DNA from: SZAS-79 sp965279075
Lineage (GTDB): Bacteria > Pseudomonadota > Gammaproteobacteria > Burkholderiales > SG8-39
Assembly: GCA_965279075.1 (NCBI GenBank)
Contig: CBDIHI010000012.1
Location: 682,001-746,000 of the forward strand
DNA: 64,000 nt
Direction of reading: 5' to 3'
Shown here: positions 54,621 to 63,222 of the stretch, piece by piece
Layout: every line of letters begins with the position of its first letter
How positions within the stretch are numbered: position 1 is the first letter of the stretch
The notes under the pieces: model-generated
What the model was told of the DNA's origin: nothing
Databases searched by the model: none
The model's input: only the letters and a program-made list of their open reading frames with translations
Position numbers and translations under genes: made by a program

Positions 54621-54692
54621 ATTCGAAGGAATTTTTCGGAAACCCCGCGCCAGTGGCCGGTTCCAAGGAAATTTTGTTCCGGTACCGGTACA
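54618..54692 (+). repeat. Intergenic element, copy C
   Basis: About 75 bases from the TGA of permease 2 to the stop of the sensor kinase gene. It starts TGAATT, contains GGAATTTTTCGGAAA, and ends with the palindromic CCGGTACCGGTACA (54679-54692). The same start, spacing and 14-base end occur at 62880-62956. Confidence 0.45.
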
Positions 54693-57428
54693 TCAAGGGG
54701 CGTCGTTCGTTGGCAGGGTGAATCCGAATTCGGCGCCCTCGCCGGGCTTGGAGCTCGCGAACACACGCCCCCCGTGGCGCTCGACGATGCGGTGCACGAT
54801 CGCCAGGCCGATGCCGTTGCCCTCGTACTCCGACTCGGAGTGCAGGCGCTGGAAGACTTCGAAGAGCTTGTCCGAGTAGGCCGGATCGAAGCCGCAGCCG
54901 TTGTCGCGCACGTAGTACTCGACTTCGTCCTTCCCCTTGCGCGCGCCGATCTCGATGCGCGGCTGCGCGGTCTTCGAAGAATACTTGACCGCGTTGGAGA
55001 TCAGGTTCGCCCAGACCTGGCGCAGCAGTGACGCGTCGCCCGAAGCGCCCGGCAGGTCGCTGACGACGATCTCCGGCCGCTGCGGCGCTTCCGCGGCGAG
55101 ATCCTCGGCGACCGAGGCGACCAGCGCGTTCATGTCGATCGGCGCTGCGGCCAGCGTGGCCCGCCCGAACCGGGCGAAGTTGAGGAGGTCCGTGAGCATG
55201 GTGTCCATGCGCGCGACGTTCTTTGCAATCCGCCCGGCGTAGGCCGGGATGGCGGCTTCGCCCGGCGCCGCCTGGCGCAGCAGTTCGTTGAAACGGGAAA
55301 TCGAGCGCAGCGGCGCGCGCAGGTCGTGGGCGATGGTGCGGCCGAAGCTGTCCAGTTCCCGGTTCGCCGCCTCCAGCGCCGAAGTGCGTTCGGCGACCCG
55401 CCGCTCGAGCGTTGCGTTGAGGTCGAGGGCCATCTGCTCGGCGCGTTTCCTCTCGGTCAGGTCGGTGATGATCACGAGCGCCTGCGGTGCCCCGAGGAAC
55501 TCGATCATCTCCGCGTTCACCAGTGCGTCGCGGACCTCACCCGAGCGGATGCGAAACCGGTGCTCGGAATCGTGCACTCCCAGCCCGGAATCGAGCTTGT
55601 CCTTGAACGCAGGGCGCTCTTCGGGGTGCAGCCAGATGCCCAGGCCGAGCGAAGTGGCTCCGATGATGTCTTCACGCGGCGCTCCGAACCAGCGGCAATA
55701 GGCGTCGTTCACGTCGGTTAAGGTGCCGTCCGCGTGCAGGGAGATCGACATCGGCATGGGCGCGGCATGGAAGATCTTCCTGAATCGCTCGTAGGCCGCG
55801 CGTACCTCCTGCTGCGCCAGGTCCTGGGCCACCCCGCGGTCGTAGTTGTCCAGCCCGAAGGACAGGTCGCCGGCCATTTCGTCGAGCAGCGCAACGAGTG
55901 GCGTGTTGAAGAAGTCCTTGTCGGTCACGTGCAGGCTGAGCGCGCCGGCGACCTTCCCGCCGCGGCTGAAGGGAAAAGCGGCCGTCGCCCGGGTGCCGAT
56001 GACGCTGGCGCGTTCCCGCCAGGGCTCGGTGCGGGGGTCGCCGAGGAAATCGTTGCTGACATAGTGCTCGCCCGTGCGCAGCGCCGTCGCGATCGGGCCA
56101 CTGCTGCCGGGGTCGGTCGTTTGGATTGCGCCCACGATGCCGTCAAGGAATCCTCCGTGCTCGCCTGCCCACGCGACCGGCATGAAGCGTTCGCCGTCGA
56201 CCAGCGCGATGAACGCGAGCCGCGAATGGCCGAACTCGACGCAGATGCGGCAGATCTCCTCGTAGAGCTGGTCCGGGTCGTGCATCCGGACGATGGCCTG
56301 GTTGGTCTGCGACAGCGCTGCATAGAAGTCGGACTGGCGCCGGGCGAGCCGTTCGGCGACGGCCTGCGCGTCCAGCATGCGGTTGAATTCGCCTGCGACC
56401 AGCGCAACCTCGGGGGGGCCGCCTCCCGGGGCCCGTGCGCCGCGGTCCCCCCCAGCGATGCGCTCGGCGGTCCGTGCCAGCGCGCGGACCGGGCGCGCAA
56501 TGGCCGACCCGATCCGGAGGGCCAGCGCGGCCGCGAGCGCTAGCGCGACCAGTCCGAGCGCGGCCCCCTGCCACAGGCGCGCCCGGTAGGGGGCGACTAC
56601 CGCGTCCGCCGGTACGCCGGCGCCCACCATCCAGCCCGTGCGTGCCACGGGATGGAAGGCATAGATCCGCTCGATCCCGTCGGAGCCCCGCATTCGTTCG
56701 AATCCGGGGAGTCCTTTCAGCGCGCGCGCCTTCATGGCCTGCGCATTGCCGGCGGGCCGGCCTATCCACCGGTCGGGGTCCGGCCAGCGCATCAGGTAGC
56801 GGCCCTCGCGGTCGAACACCGCCACCGCGACGTCGCCGGGCGGGACGCTCAGCACGTGGTCCTGCAGTTCCCGCAGGTCGAGGCGCAGGAAGATCAGCCC
56901 CGTGCGCGTGCCGCCGTCGGAATGCACCGGATGGGCCGACATCGCGATCCAGCGCTTGCTCACCGGGCTGAGGAACGCGTCGCTGATGTCGAAGCGCGCC
57001 TTGCTCACCGCCCTCTTGAACGCCGGCGATCGCCGCACCACGTCGGCGGGAACGGGATCGGCGATGATCGAGCAGATCATGTTCCCGGAGGTGTCGCGGA
57101 TGCCGACGGTGTTGAAGTCGGGAAACTTCAGCGCAGGGAACACCGCCGGCACTTCGCGCAGGATCGGGTCGCAGCGCTGTGGGTCGAGCGTGCGCACCTT
57201 CGGCCGTGCGGCAAGCGCAGCCAGGGCGCGCTCGGTCTCGCGCGCGAACGTGTCGACGTCGGCCGCGGCCGCGGTCGCGATCTGCATCGTGTCGCGATTC
57301 GCCCGCTCGAGCGACGCGTTCGCCGCTTCGACGATGTCATATGCGACGAGGGCGGCCATGGGCAGCATCGCCGCGAGCGCGAGGCCGAGCAGCTGTGTGC
57401 GGATCGACAATCCGTGTCGGTTCTGCAA
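54693..57428 (-). CDS. Sensor histidine kinase (Cache-HAMP-GAF-PAS-HisKA-HATPase), paralogue 1
   Basis: 911 residues. First membrane segment about 13-32, a periplasmic Cache-type domain (about 35-275), a second membrane segment (about 283-305), HAMP, GAF (about 380-530), PAS (about 545-660), HisKA with the phosphoacceptor in TIAHDLRAPLRSISRF (near 700) and HATPase_c (NLISNAVKY, then DNGCGFD and GNGIGLAIV). The output half is nearly identical to the neighbour at 57568-60681. No response regulator is adjacent, so both kinases look like orphans. Ligand unknown. Its gene ends against element C. Confidence 0.92.
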   Translation of the reverse strand: MQNRHGLSIRTQLLGLALAAMLPMAALVAYDIVEAANASLERANRDTMQIATAAAADVDTFARETERALAALAARPKVRTLDPQRCDPILREVPAVFPALKFPDFNTVGIRDTSGNMICSIIADPVPADVVRRSPAFKRAVSKARFDISDAFLSPVSKRWIAMSAHPVHSDGGTRTGLIFLRLDLRELQDHVLSVPPGDVAVAVFDREGRYLMRWPDPDRWIGRPAGNAQAMKARALKGLPGFERMRGSDGIERIYAFHPVARTGWMVGAGVPADAVVAPYRARLWQGAALGLVALALAAALALRIGSAIARPVRALARTAERIAGGDRGARAPGGGPPEVALVAGEFNRMLDAQAVAERLARRQSDFYAALSQTNQAIVRMHDPDQLYEEICRICVEFGHSRLAFIALVDGERFMPVAWAGEHGGFLDGIVGAIQTTDPGSSGPIATALRTGEHYVSNDFLGDPRTEPWRERASVIGTRATAAFPFSRGGKVAGALSLHVTDKDFFNTPLVALLDEMAGDLSFGLDNYDRGVAQDLAQQEVRAAYERFRKIFHAAPMPMSISLHADGTLTDVNDAYCRWFGAPREDIIGATSLGLGIWLHPEERPAFKDKLDSGLGVHDSEHRFRIRSGEVRDALVNAEMIEFLGAPQALVIITDLTERKRAEQMALDLNATLERRVAERTSALEAANRELDSFGRTIAHDLRAPLRSISRFNELLRQAAPGEAAIPAYAGRIAKNVARMDTMLTDLLNFARFGRATLAAAPIDMNALVASVAEDLAAEAPQRPEIVVSDLPGASGDASLLRQVWANLISNAVKYSSKTAQPRIEIGARKGKDEVEYYVRDNGCGFDPAYSDKLFEVFQRLHSESEYEGNGIGLAIVHRIVERHGGRVFASSKPGEGAEFGFTLPTNDAP
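54793..55028 (-). repeat. Near-identical HATPase segment, copy 1
   Basis: This 236-base stretch matches 57668-57903 with only scattered differences and constant offset (2875). The encoded run of 89 residues (from LLRQVWANL to ERHGGRV) is identical in both kinases, while their input domains differ much more. Points to recent duplication or gene conversion. Confidence 0.85.
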
Positions 57429-57567
57429 TCTGTTCCAAAGATGACAATATAAAAACCCATTGTTCCATCACGGGCACAGGATTCAACCGGATTGTCTGTA
57501 GGGTTCCTCGCGCGGCGAGGGTACTGCGGGCGCAAGCGTGACTTTTGTCACACTCGAGAGGTGCGGG

Positions 57568-60500
57568 TCAGGCGTTGTTTCGCACGGGCAGGGTGAACCT
57601 GAATTCGGCGCCTTCGCCCGGCTTCGAGCTTGCCGAGACCCTGCCGCCGTGCCGTTCCACGATCCTGTGCACGATCGCAAGGCCGATGCCGTTGCCCTCG
57701 TACTCCGATTCGGAATGCAGGCGCTGGAACACCTCGAAGAGCTTGTCCGAGTAGGCCGGGTCGAAACCGCAGCCGTTGTCGCGCACGTAGTACTCGACTT
57801 CGTCCTTGCCTTTGCGTGCGCCGATTTCGATGCGCGGCTGCGCGGTCTTCGAAGAATACTTGACCGCGTTGGAGATCAGGTTCGCCCAGACCTGGCGCAG
57901 CAGCGCCGGGTCGCCCTTCGCTTCGGGCAGGTCCGCGCAGGCGAACTCGGGCCGCCGCGACGCGTCGCCGCACAGGTCCTCCGCGACCGTGGCGGCGAGC
58001 GCCCGCATGTCGAGGGGGCTTTCCGCGATTGCCGCGCGGCCCGAGCGCGCGAAGTCCAGCAGGTCGGTGAGCATCTGGTCCATGCGGGTCACGTTCTTCG
58101 CGATGCGCTCGAAGTGGCTTAGGCTGGCGGCGTCCTCGGTCAGCGAGCGGCGCAGCGCCTCGTTGAAGCGCGAGATCGAGCGCAGCGGCGCGCGCAGGTC
58201 GTGCGCGATCGTGCGCCCGAAGCTGTCGAGCTCGCGGTTGGCGGCCTCGAGCTCGGCGGTGCGCTCGGCCACGCGGCGCTCCAGCATGACGTTCATGTTG
58301 CGAAGCATGACCTCGGCCTGCTTCATCTCGGTGATGTCCATGTTCTGGATCATCATGCAGGGCTCGTCCAGGAATTCGACCCGTTCCACGTTGACCAGGG
58401 TGTCGAGCAGGCGGCCGGTCCCGGTGCGGACCTGCGTCGGAAACTCACGGACGTGCTGCTCAGACCCCAGGCGCTCGATCATGCGCTGCCGGTCGGCGGG
58501 ATCGGCCCAGATGTCCAATTCTAGTGCGGTGCGGCCGAGCAGTTCGCCGGACGAACGCTCGAACCGCGTGCAGTAGGCCGGGTTCACCGCGACGATCCTC
58601 GCGTCCGAGACGCGCACGATGCAGGTCGCGAGGGGCGAGGCGTCGAAGATCGCCCTGAAGCGCTTGGAGGCCAGCTGTTCCTGCCGCATCGCCTCGGCCT
58701 GCGCCTGTTCGCGATCGAAGTTGTCGAGCCCGAACGACAGGTCGGTTGCCATTTCCTCGAGCAACTCGACCAGCGCGGGGATAAAGAAGCCCCTTTCCTG
58801 CACGTGAAGGCTGAGCACGCCGACGATTTCGTTGCCGCGGCGGAAGGGCAGGGCGGCGGTTCCCAGCGAGCCGATGCGCGAGGCGCGTTCGCGCCAGGGC
58901 GCCGTCTTCGGGTCGGCGTAGATGTCGTTGCAAATGTAGGGGCGGCCGGTGCGCAGCGAGGTCGCGATCGGTCCCTGCGCCTCGGGCGTGTCGTACGACA
59001 GGGGGATCAGGATGCCGGGCAGGTAGCCGTCGATCAAGCCGGACCATGCCTTGGGCACAGCGTGCCCGTCTTCCACCAGTGCGATGAACGCCATCGTCGC
59101 GCCGCCGTTCTCCACGCAGATCCGGCAGATCTCGGCATAGAGCTCCTCGGGTTCGTGCATGCGCACGATCGCCTGGTTGGTCGCCGAAAGCGCGGTGTAG
59201 AAATCGGATTTGCGCTTCATGAGCCTTTCGGCTTCGATCCGGGGCGTTATGTCGCGCGCAATCTTCGATGCCCCGATGATCCGACCAGCCTCGTCCCGGA
59301 TCGGAGATATTGTGAGCGATACGTCGATCTGGGTGCCGTCCTTTCTCAGGCGCCTGGACTCGAAATTCTTCACGCGCTCGCCACGCAGCAGGCGCTCGAT
59401 GATCAGCGTTTCCTCGTTCTGCCTGTCAGGGGGGATTATCTGCAACACGTTCCTGCCGACGATTTCATCGGCCTCGTACCCGAACAGGCGCGCCGCACCT
59501 GGATTCCAGCTCAGGATCGTGCCGTCCAGCTTCTTGCTGACGATCGCGTCCTCGGCCGAATCTACGATGCCCTGGTAGCGGGCCCTGCTTTCCCAAAGCT
59601 CGGACTCGGCGGCGTTGCGCGCGTCGAGCATGCGATTGAGCTCTAGTCCCACCGCGGCCAGCTCCGGGGGGCCACCGGTGGGCGCGCGCGCGTCGACTTC
59701 ACCGCCAGCGATCTTCCTGGCGGTCTCCACGAGGTCGCGGATGGGCCGGGCAATCGACGCGCTCATCCGCAATGCCAGGCCCACCGCAAGCAGCAACGCC
59801 ACCGCACCCAGGACGACACCCTGGACGAGACGCGCCCGGTAAGGCGCGAAGACGCTGGCTTCCGGAACGCCGGAGGCCACCAGCCATCCCGTTCCTGCCA
59901 CAGGGTGGAAGGCGTAGATCCGGTCTACGCCGTCGCCCCCGCGCAACCGCTCGGTTCCCTCGGAGCCGGAGACCGCGTAGTTCTTGATGATGCTCAGGTT
60001 GTTCACTTGCGTGCCGATCCATTTTTCGGGGTCGGGCCAGCGCATCAGGTAGCGTCCTTCGCGGTCGAACACGCCCACCACGGCGCCTTCCCGCGGCCGG
60101 CCGATCACCTTGTCCTGCAACTCCCGCAGGTCTAGACGCAGAAAGATGAGGCCGCCGGTCTGCTCGCCCTGGTCCTTGATGGGATAGGCGGAAATCGAAA
60201 TCCAGCGTTTCGTGATCGGGCTCACGAAGGCGGTGCTGACGTCGAACCCCTTGCCGCGGATCGCTTTCTGAAAGGCGGGCGACTGCCGTACCACCTGGGT
60301 CGGGGCCGGGTCCTTGACGATCGAGCACACCATGGTGCCGGCTACGTCACGGATGCCGATAGCGTTCAGGTCGGGGAACTTCAGCGCCGGAAACAGGATC
60401 GGTATTTCGCGCAGAATCGGATCGCACCGCTGCGGGTCGAGCGCGCGGACCAGCGGTCGCTGCGCCAGGGTCCCGAGTGTGCGCTCGGTTTCGCGAAAGA

Positions 60501-60681
60501 AAGTCTCGATTTCTGCGGCGGTGGCGGCGGCCATGCGGAGGGTGTCGCGGTTGGCCCGCGCCAGCGCTTCGTTGGCCGTGTCTACGATGCCGTAAACGCC
60601 CGCGGCCGCCAGCGGGACGATGGCGGCCAGCGCGAGCGCGAGCAACTGCGAGCGGATCGACCAGCGCTGGAGCAAGTGCAT
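57568..60681 (-). CDS. Sensor histidine kinase (Cache-HAMP-PAS-GAF-PAS-HisKA-HATPase), paralogue 2
   Basis: 1037 residues. Same layout as paralogue 1, with one extra PAS domain (about 365-480: SAEDAIVSKKLDGTILSWNP) between HAMP and GAF. Phosphoacceptor in TIAHDLRAPLRSISRF (near 830); ATPase motifs as in paralogue 1. I start at ATG 60681, which gives the MHLLQRWSIRSQLLALALAA anchor; the frame is open further upstream, into senA. No response regulator adjacent. It follows senA by 46 bases on the same strand. It may share a transcript with senA or start at its own promoter near 60707-60716. Confidence 0.92.
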   Translation of the reverse strand: MHLLQRWSIRSQLLALALAAIVPLAAAGVYGIVDTANEALARANRDTLRMAAATAAEIETFFRETERTLGTLAQRPLVRALDPQRCDPILREIPILFPALKFPDLNAIGIRDVAGTMVCSIVKDPAPTQVVRQSPAFQKAIRGKGFDVSTAFVSPITKRWISISAYPIKDQGEQTGGLIFLRLDLRELQDKVIGRPREGAVVGVFDREGRYLMRWPDPEKWIGTQVNNLSIIKNYAVSGSEGTERLRGGDGVDRIYAFHPVAGTGWLVASGVPEASVFAPYRARLVQGVVLGAVALLLAVGLALRMSASIARPIRDLVETARKIAGGEVDARAPTGGPPELAAVGLELNRMLDARNAAESELWESRARYQGIVDSAEDAIVSKKLDGTILSWNPGAARLFGYEADEIVGRNVLQIIPPDRQNEETLIIERLLRGERVKNFESRRLRKDGTQIDVSLTISPIRDEAGRIIGASKIARDITPRIEAERLMKRKSDFYTALSATNQAIVRMHEPEELYAEICRICVENGGATMAFIALVEDGHAVPKAWSGLIDGYLPGILIPLSYDTPEAQGPIATSLRTGRPYICNDIYADPKTAPWRERASRIGSLGTAALPFRRGNEIVGVLSLHVQERGFFIPALVELLEEMATDLSFGLDNFDREQAQAEAMRQEQLASKRFRAIFDASPLATCIVRVSDARIVAVNPAYCTRFERSSGELLGRTALELDIWADPADRQRMIERLGSEQHVREFPTQVRTGTGRLLDTLVNVERVEFLDEPCMMIQNMDITEMKQAEVMLRNMNVMLERRVAERTAELEAANRELDSFGRTIAHDLRAPLRSISRFNEALRRSLTEDAASLSHFERIAKNVTRMDQMLTDLLDFARSGRAAIAESPLDMRALAATVAEDLCGDASRRPEFACADLPEAKGDPALLRQVWANLISNAVKYSSKTAQPRIEIGARKGKDEVEYYVRDNGCGFDPAYSDKLFEVFQRLHSESEYEGNGIGLAIVHRIVERHGGRVSASSKPGEGAEFRFTLPVRNNA
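57668..57903 (-). repeat. Near-identical HATPase segment, copy 2
   Basis: Partner of 54793-55028 in the second kinase; same orientation, ungapped over the whole length. Confidence 0.85.
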
Positions 60682-60727
60682 CCCTTTCAACGGCACGGGG
60701 AGCCAACATTGTTCCACCTTTGCGACC

Positions 60728-61933
60728 CTAGAAACCCGCTTCTGAGTAGGGGTTACACGCTGAATGTGCCGCGCAGGTGCGAAATCCGGCAAAGATGTCG
60801 CCCCGGTCGGGCGCGTAGAAGTTGCGAAAGGTGGCGCGCAGGAGCCCGCGCGGCGTGGCAAAGCTGCCGCCGCGCAAAACCTTGTGAGTGCCGAACCAGG
60901 GTTGCGAGTACTCCTTGTAGGGGTCGATCACGAAGCCGGGGTAGGGCGTGAACGTGCTTGCGGTCCATTCCCATACGGCGCCCGTCGTTAGGTGCAGCCC
61001 TGGCGCGGATCCGTTTTCGAAAGAGGTCGCGGCGTATTCCCATTCGGCCTCGCTCGGCAGGCGGCGGCCGGCGAAGCGGCAATACGCTTCGGCCTCGTGC
61101 CAGTTCACATGGATCACCGGGTGCCCGGGAGGCAGGGGTTCCTCGTCGTCGAAGCGGCGCTGCACCCAGCCCGGGCCGGCCTTAGACCAGTAGCGCGGCG
61201 CCTCGAGGCCGGCCGAGGCGCGCCACGCCCATCCGTCCTCGTCCCAGAACGCGCGCCTGCGGTAACCGCCCGCATCGACGAAGGTCGCGTACTCGGCGTT
61301 CGTCACCACCGTGCGGGCGATCGCGAACGGCGCGACGCGGACTTCGTGCGCCCACTTCTCGTTGTCGAACACGAACCCGTCGCCCGGCCGCGCACCGAGC
61401 GGGAATGAGCCGCCGGGGAACTCCGCGTCTCCGAGTGCGGGGGAGGGGGCCGGATGCGACGCGGGGCCGGGAAAAGGGTCGGGGTAGCCAAGCGTCTGGC
61501 GCGTGTAATGGAAGGCCTCGGCGTGCATGTCCTCGTGGAACACGGACAGTTGCGCGAAATACCGCAGGCTCTCGTTGCCGGGCTCCTTCGCGAGCCGCTG
61601 CAGCAAGAGCCCGAGCACGTCCGACTGGTACCTGCGTGTCGCTTCCAGCGTCGGCAACGGCAGCGTCCAGCGGGTGTCGTGCGCAACCTTCGCCGAGTCG
61701 TAGAGCGCTTCGGCACCGCGCAGGATCGATTCGCGCGGGAGGCCGCCGGCGCCGTCACGCAGGCACCAGAATTCCTGGAACCACGCGACGTGCCCGAGCT
61801 CCCACAGCGGCGGGTTGACGATCCGAAGCTTCGGCCCGAGCAGGCGCTCGCCGTCGAGGTCCGCGGTGATGCAGGCGAGCCGTGCGCGCGAAGCGATCAG
61901 CTCGGAGGCGAGGGTGCTAGCATCCTTGGTCAT
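60728..61933 (-). CDS. senA: Selenoneine synthase SenA (EgtB-like)
   Basis: 401 residues. An N-terminal DinB-like domain (NPPLWELGHVAWFQEFW, near residue 35) carries the iron site HEDMHAE (HxxxHxE, near 145), and a C-terminal FGE-sulfatase domain (about 180-395) has VNWHEAEAYCRFAGRRLPSEAEWEYA-type motifs (described by position, near 300) and ends DIFAGFRTCA. The ALYDSAKVAHDTRWTLPLP stretch separates it from mycobacterial EgtB and points to SenA, which joins a selenosugar to trimethyl-histidine. The adjacent senB strongly supports this. The ATG (61933-61931) overlaps the senB ATG in one CATG. Ergothioneine synthase is the alternative, less likely given senB. Confidence 0.88.
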   Translation of the reverse strand: MTKDASTLASELIASRARLACITADLDGERLLGPKLRIVNPPLWELGHVAWFQEFWCLRDGAGGLPRESILRGAEALYDSAKVAHDTRWTLPLPTLEATRRYQSDVLGLLLQRLAKEPGNESLRYFAQLSVFHEDMHAEAFHYTRQTLGYPDPFPGPASHPAPSPALGDAEFPGGSFPLGARPGDGFVFDNEKWAHEVRVAPFAIARTVVTNAEYATFVDAGGYRRRAFWDEDGWAWRASAGLEAPRYWSKAGPGWVQRRFDDEEPLPPGHPVIHVNWHEAEAYCRFAGRRLPSEAEWEYAATSFENGSAPGLHLTTGAVWEWTASTFTPYPGFVIDPYKEYSQPWFGTHKVLRGGSFATPRGLLRATFRNFYAPDRGDIFAGFRTCAAHSACNPYSEAGF

Positions 61934-62882
61934 GAAGATCTCGATCGTGATGCCGCAGGGCACGGCGCGCCGCACCGGCAACCAGCACACGGCCGCGCGG
62001 TGGGCGGCTTTCCTGCGCGAGGCCGGCCACCGCGTGGCCGTGAAAGAAGCGTGGGAGCGCGGCACCGGGGACGTGCTGGTGGCACTGCATGCGAGAAAAA
62101 GCGCGGTTTCGGTCGAGGCGTTTCATCGTGCACATCCGGACAGGCCGCTGATTGTAGCGCTCACGGGCACTGACCTTTACCGGGACATCGGGACTTCCGC
62201 CGAGGCGAAGCGCTCGCTTGCGCTCGCCACGCGGCTCATCGTTCTTCAACCGGCAGGGCTCGCGCAGCTCGCGCGGCCCCTGCGCGCCAAGACGAGCGTG
62301 GTGTTCCAGTCTTCGGACACGCGCCTCGCGCATCGCCCGCCGAAGGACCGCTTCCGCGTGATCGTGGTGGGCAACCTGAGGCCGGAGAAGGACCCGTTCC
62401 GCGCCGTGGCCGCGCTCGCGCACCTCCCCCCCGGTCCGCGCATCGAGGTCGTCCAGGTCGGTACCGCGCTGTCGGACGAGATGGCCGATACGGCGGCGGG
62501 GTGGGCGGCCCGCGAGCCGCGCTACCGCTGGGCCGGCGGCCGGCCGCACGGGGAGGCGCTCAAGGCGATGGCGCAGAGCCACCTGCTGGTGGTCAGCTCG
62601 GTCATGGAAGGCGGGGCTAACGTGATCTGCGAGGCCGCCCGGATCGGCGTGCCCGTGCTCGCCTCGAAAGTGTCGGGCAACGTCGGCATGCTGGGCGCCG
62701 GCTACCGGGGCTTTTTCCCGCTGGGGGATGAGCGCCGCCTCGCGCGGCTGGTCGGCCGGGCGGCGGCGGACCGGGCGTTCTACCGGGCGCTGAAGGACGC
62801 GGTGCGCGCGCGCCGGGGCCTGTTCGCGCCGGCCGCCGAGCGGCGCGCGCTGCTGGCCGCGATCGCCGGGGCGGCGGCATGA
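61932..62882 (+). CDS. senB: Selenosugar synthase SenB (glycosyltransferase family)
   Basis: 316-residue GT-B glycosyltransferase-like protein. It starts MKISIVMPQGTARRTGNQHT, has VVGNLRPEKDPFRAV (near residue 150) and the family-typical SSVMEGGANVICEAARIGVP (near 222) and GNVGMLGAGYRGFFPLGD (near 245). SenB makes a selenosugar from UDP-GlcNAc-type donors and selenophosphate, the substrate of SenA. The third gene, senC (SelD homologue), is not in this window. The ATG overlaps the senA ATG on the other strand. Confidence 0.88.
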   Translation: MKISIVMPQGTARRTGNQHTAARWAAFLREAGHRVAVKEAWERGTGDVLVALHARKSAVSVEAFHRAHPDRPLIVALTGTDLYRDIGTSAEAKRSLALATRLIVLQPAGLAQLARPLRAKTSVVFQSSDTRLAHRPPKDRFRVIVVGNLRPEKDPFRAVAALAHLPPGPRIEVVQVGTALSDEMADTAAGWAAREPRYRWAGGRPHGEALKAMAQSHLLVVSSVMEGGANVICEAARIGVPVLASKVSGNVGMLGAGYRGFFPLGDERRLARLVGRAAADRAFYRALKDAVRARRGLFAPAAERRALLAAIAGAAA

Positions 62883-62956
62883 ATTGGCGGGAATTGTTTC
62901 GAAAAGTCCAAGGCTGGAGCCGCCCGCAGGCCAGTTTGCGTACCGGTACCGGTACA
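62880..62956 (+). repeat. Intergenic element, copy D
   Basis: About 76 bases from the senB TGA. It starts TGAATT, contains GGAATTGTTTCGAAAA, an AAGGCTGGAGC block like copies A/B, and ends CCGGTACCGGTACA (62943-62956), as in copy C. The final TACAAT (62953-62958) may double as a -10 box for the next gene. Confidence 0.45.
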
Positions 62957-62964
62957 ATAGGGGA

Positions 62965-63198
62965 ATGAAAAAACTCCCGCCGAACCGTTTCCACCTCGTC
63001 TTTTCCCTGCTGATGGGCGTGATGATGGTGTTCCTGATGACCTTCGTCGTGACGCTCGTGAACATCGGGCCGCGGGCGGATTTCCTTTACCAGTGGGCGA
63101 AGTCCTTCCTGATCGCCTATGTGGTCGCCGTGCCGGTGATCTATTTCCTCGCGCCGCTCGCCCGCAAGCTCGCCGCGCGCTTCGTGCACCTCCCCTGA
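62965..63198 (+). CDS. DUF2798 membrane protein
   Basis: 77 residues with two transmembrane helices (about 10-30 and 44-66): LVFSLLMGVMMVFLMTFVV and KSFLIAYVVAVPVIYFLAP. This is the DUF2798 pattern; function unknown. ATG 62965 with AGGGGA just upstream. It follows element D. Confidence 0.82.
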   Translation: MKKLPPNRFHLVFSLLMGVMMVFLMTFVVTLVNIGPRADFLYQWAKSFLIAYVVAVPVIYFLAPLARKLAARFVHLP

Positions 63199-63222
63199 CA
63201 CCCCACCCAAGCCAGGACTCCC

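Noticed and set aside
60728..61933. Ergothioneine synthase EgtB or ovothiol synthase OvoA
   Set aside because: No EgtD-like methyltransferase domain or gene next to it, and the adjacent SenB-type glycosyltransferase plus the WTLPLP-type segment favour SenA.
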